From contig NZ_QWGA01000007.1 of the NCBI RefSeq assembly GCF_003576245.1, positions 186,001 through 250,000 on the forward strand: a DNA stretch of 64,000 nt. The letters run 5' to 3'. This stretch comes from Henriciella algicola (lineage in GTDB: Bacteria > Pseudomonadota > Alphaproteobacteria > Caulobacterales > Hyphomonadaceae). Below, piece after piece: positions 62,680 to 64,000 of this stretch. How positions within the stretch are numbered: position 1 is the first letter of the stretch; every line of letters begins with the position of its first letter. Position numbers and translations under genes: made by a program. The notes below the pieces were generated by a model. It ran no database searches and had not been told where the DNA came from. It was given only the letters and a program-made list of their open reading frames with translations.

Positions 62680-64000
62680 ATGCCGGACGGCGGCCATCTG
62701 TTCAATGTCGGTCAGTCGCTGGGTGACCGGTACTGGTCGCTCGCCGAAGTCGACGACAATAAGGTCCGGCAGCTAAGTCTGTCACTCGGCACGCCTGACT
62801 TTATCTCCAGGCTGCTCTTTCTGCGGGGTGTCCAACCGGGCGAGGCACCCGGCTTTCTGGCCCCGAAGCTCCGTGACACATTTCCCGATCCGTCGACATT
62901 CAGGGATATGGAGAAGGCAGCAGGCCTGATCCTCGACGCCATCGCCGACGGCAGGAACGTAACGGTCTTTGCCGACTATGACGTGGATGGCGGCACCTCA
63001 TCGGCGCTGCTCGCCCGGTATTTCCGCGCCTGGGGCAGAGAGCTGGGCCTGTACGTTCCTGATCGCCTGACCGAAGGCTATGGGCCTTCGCCGGCCGCCT
63101 TTCGTTATCTGAAAGAACAGGGCGCCGACCTCGTCATCACTGTCGATTGCGGCGCCGCGGCAACCGAGGCGCTCGAGGAAGCCAATCGCATCGGCTTGCC
63201 AGTCATCGTCATCGATCACCACCTGATGGGGCATGAGTGGCCAGAGGTCGCGGCGCTGGTCAATCCGAACAGGCCCGATGACACGTCTGGCTATGGCCAC
63301 CTTGCAGCGGCTGGCGTGGTCTATGTCATGCTCGCTGCTCTGAACGCAGAAGCGCGCAAGCGAAATATCGCTCCGGCAGGCGGCCTGCCCAACATGCTCG
63401 ACTGGCTGGACCTTTGCGCCCTCGGCACGCTTTGCGACATGTCGCCCTTGCGCGATGCCAACCGTGCCTTCGTCCATCAAGGGCTGAAAATCATGGCCCG
63501 TGACGGCAATCCCGGCCTCCGCGCGCTGGCAGACGTTGCCGGGATCGGCCGGATTGAAAGCGTGTATCATGCGACTTTTGTTCTCGGGCCGCGCCTCAAT
63601 GCCGGCGGCAGGGTTGGTGACCCATGGCTTGCGGCAAAGTTGCTCGCGACAGACGACCGCCAGGAAGCGATTGAGCTCGCAGAGCGCCTTCATGGCCTGA
63701 ACGATGAGCGTAAGGCTGTAGAGGCCCACATTCTTGAAATCGCAACGGCACAGGCAGAGCGCCAGCTGGAGCAGGACCCTGACCGTCATGCCCTCGTCGT
63801 CTCTGGCGAAGACTGGCACCCCGGCGTCATCGGCATCGTCGCAGGGCGAATCAAGGACCGCTTCCACCGGCCGACAATCGTGATTGGCTGGGGCAGGGAG
63901 CTTGGTCCGGTGGCCAAGGGCTCAGCCCGTTCTGTGCGCGGGGTGAATATCGGGGATGCGATCGCCCAGGCTGCACGCGAAGGGCATGTCCTTTCCGGGG
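62680..64000 (+). CDS. recJ: Single-stranded-DNA-specific exonuclease RecJ (N-terminal part, cut by window end)
   Basis: A 5'-3' exonuclease for single-stranded DNA in recombination and mismatch repair. The frame is open from ATG 62680 to the last base with no stop; ~440 of the usual ~570-600 residues are visible. DHH-family motifs appear in order: VFADYDVDGGTSSALL (motif I, where most RecJ have DYDADG or DYDVDG), ITVDCG (II), VIDHHLMG (III, the DHH motif) and LGPRLNAGGRVGD, then the DHHA1-side GEDWHPGVIGIVAGRIKDRF. AAGGG precedes the start by two bases. The antisense frame at 62998-63867 is a shadow. Confidence 0.96.
   Translation, partial: MPDGGHLFNVGQSLGDRYWSLAEVDDNKVRQLSLSLGTPDFISRLLFLRGVQPGEAPGFLAPKLRDTFPDPSTFRDMEKAAGLILDAIADGRNVTVFADYDVDGGTSSALLARYFRAWGRELGLYVPDRLTEGYGPSPAAFRYLKEQGADLVITVDCGAAATEALEEANRIGLPVIVIDHHLMGHEWPEVAALVNPNRPDDTSGYGHLAAAGVVYVMLAALNAEARKRNIAPAGGLPNMLDWLDLCALGTLCDMSPLRDANRAFVHQGLKIMARDGNPGLRALADVAGIGRIESVYHATFVLGPRLNAGGRVGDPWLAAKLLATDDRQEAIELAERLHGLNDERKAVEAHILEIATAQAERQLEQDPDRHALVVSGEDWHPGVIGIVAGRIKDRFHRPTIVIGWGRELGPVAKGSARSVRGVNIGDAIAQAAREGHVLSG

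Noticed and set aside
61675-62697. 340-codon minus-strand frame
   Set aside because: Antisense to glpX; shadow.
62998-63867. 289-codon minus-strand frame at the right end
   Set aside because: The plus strand here reads as RecJ with DHH motifs, so the minus frame is a shadow.

Overview
The window is a GC-rich, densely packed piece of bacterial chromosome with almost only housekeeping content. Everything points to an alphaproteobacterium: the cytochrome aa3 oxidase cluster in the order ctaC-ctaD-ctaB-(coxF-like)-ctaG-ctaE-surf1 next to tldD, a DUF2842 protein, DUF374-waaA-lpxK, hom-glpX-recJ, a plant/proteobacterial-type gshA and a class I polyhydroxybutyrate synthase. The mix (gnnA/gnnB-like pair, PHB, EAL protein, many small exported proteins) would fit a marine Caulobacterales/Hyphomonadaceae-like organism, but the family is my inference. 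I see no rRNA, IS element, phage gene, integrase or CRISPR array.

Layout. 1-6.6 kb: end of rsmE, gshA (glutathione synthesis), a POT peptide transporter with an unusual periplasmic insert, two tandem secreted TonB-C-like proteins, tldD and a TPR protein. 6.7-14.4 kb: the aa3 oxidase operon, with a hairpin switch-like element between ctaD and ctaB, running into thrC. 14.5-25.2 kb: an EAL phosphodiesterase, YqgE/AlgH, a peroxiredoxin, an SPFH-NfeD pair, xseA, purD, a four-helix-bundle protein, a phosphotransferase plus putative hotdog enzyme pair, and an exported ClpP-fold-like protein. 25.2-32.8 kb: a BON-OmpA lipoprotein, a cytochrome P450, a pseudouridine synthase, then a lipid A block on the minus strand (lauroyl-type acyltransferase, lpxK, waaA, DUF374 acyltransferase). 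32.85-33.7 kb: tRNA-Val(CAC), a 500-base non-coding stretch rich in inverted repeats, and a small 82-residue protein I do not recognise. 33.7-43.2 kb: gph, glmU-rpiA-gor, class II DAHP synthase, MATE exporter, HU, a DUF429-like protein, an MDR-family reductase. 43.4-52.2 kb: gnnA/gnnB-like pair, nadE-gltX, LOG protein, an Atm1-type ABC exporter and a phosphatidylserine-decarboxylase-like protein that lacks the cleavage serine. 52.2-64 kb: DUF2842, ctaA (heme A synthase, apart from the other cta genes), rplM-rpsI, argC, phaC, an aminotransferase-hom-glpX operon and the first part of recJ.

Functional threads. The respiratory theme combines the structural subunits, CuB insertion (ctaG), heme O and heme A synthesis (ctaB, ctaA) and Surf1. 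Glutathione is covered by gshA, gor and the Atm1-type exporter. The envelope theme combines glmU, the gnnA/gnnB pair (which would make a 3-amino UDP-sugar for amide-linked lipid A), lpxK, waaA and two acyltransferases. The threonine pathway is represented by hom and thrC, far apart.

I did not find a clear new multi-gene system. The items most worth a second look are the serine-less decarboxylase-like protein with a long acidic tail (51-52 kb), the structured intergenic region with its small orphan gene (33 kb), and the alternative hairpins between ctaD and ctaB.
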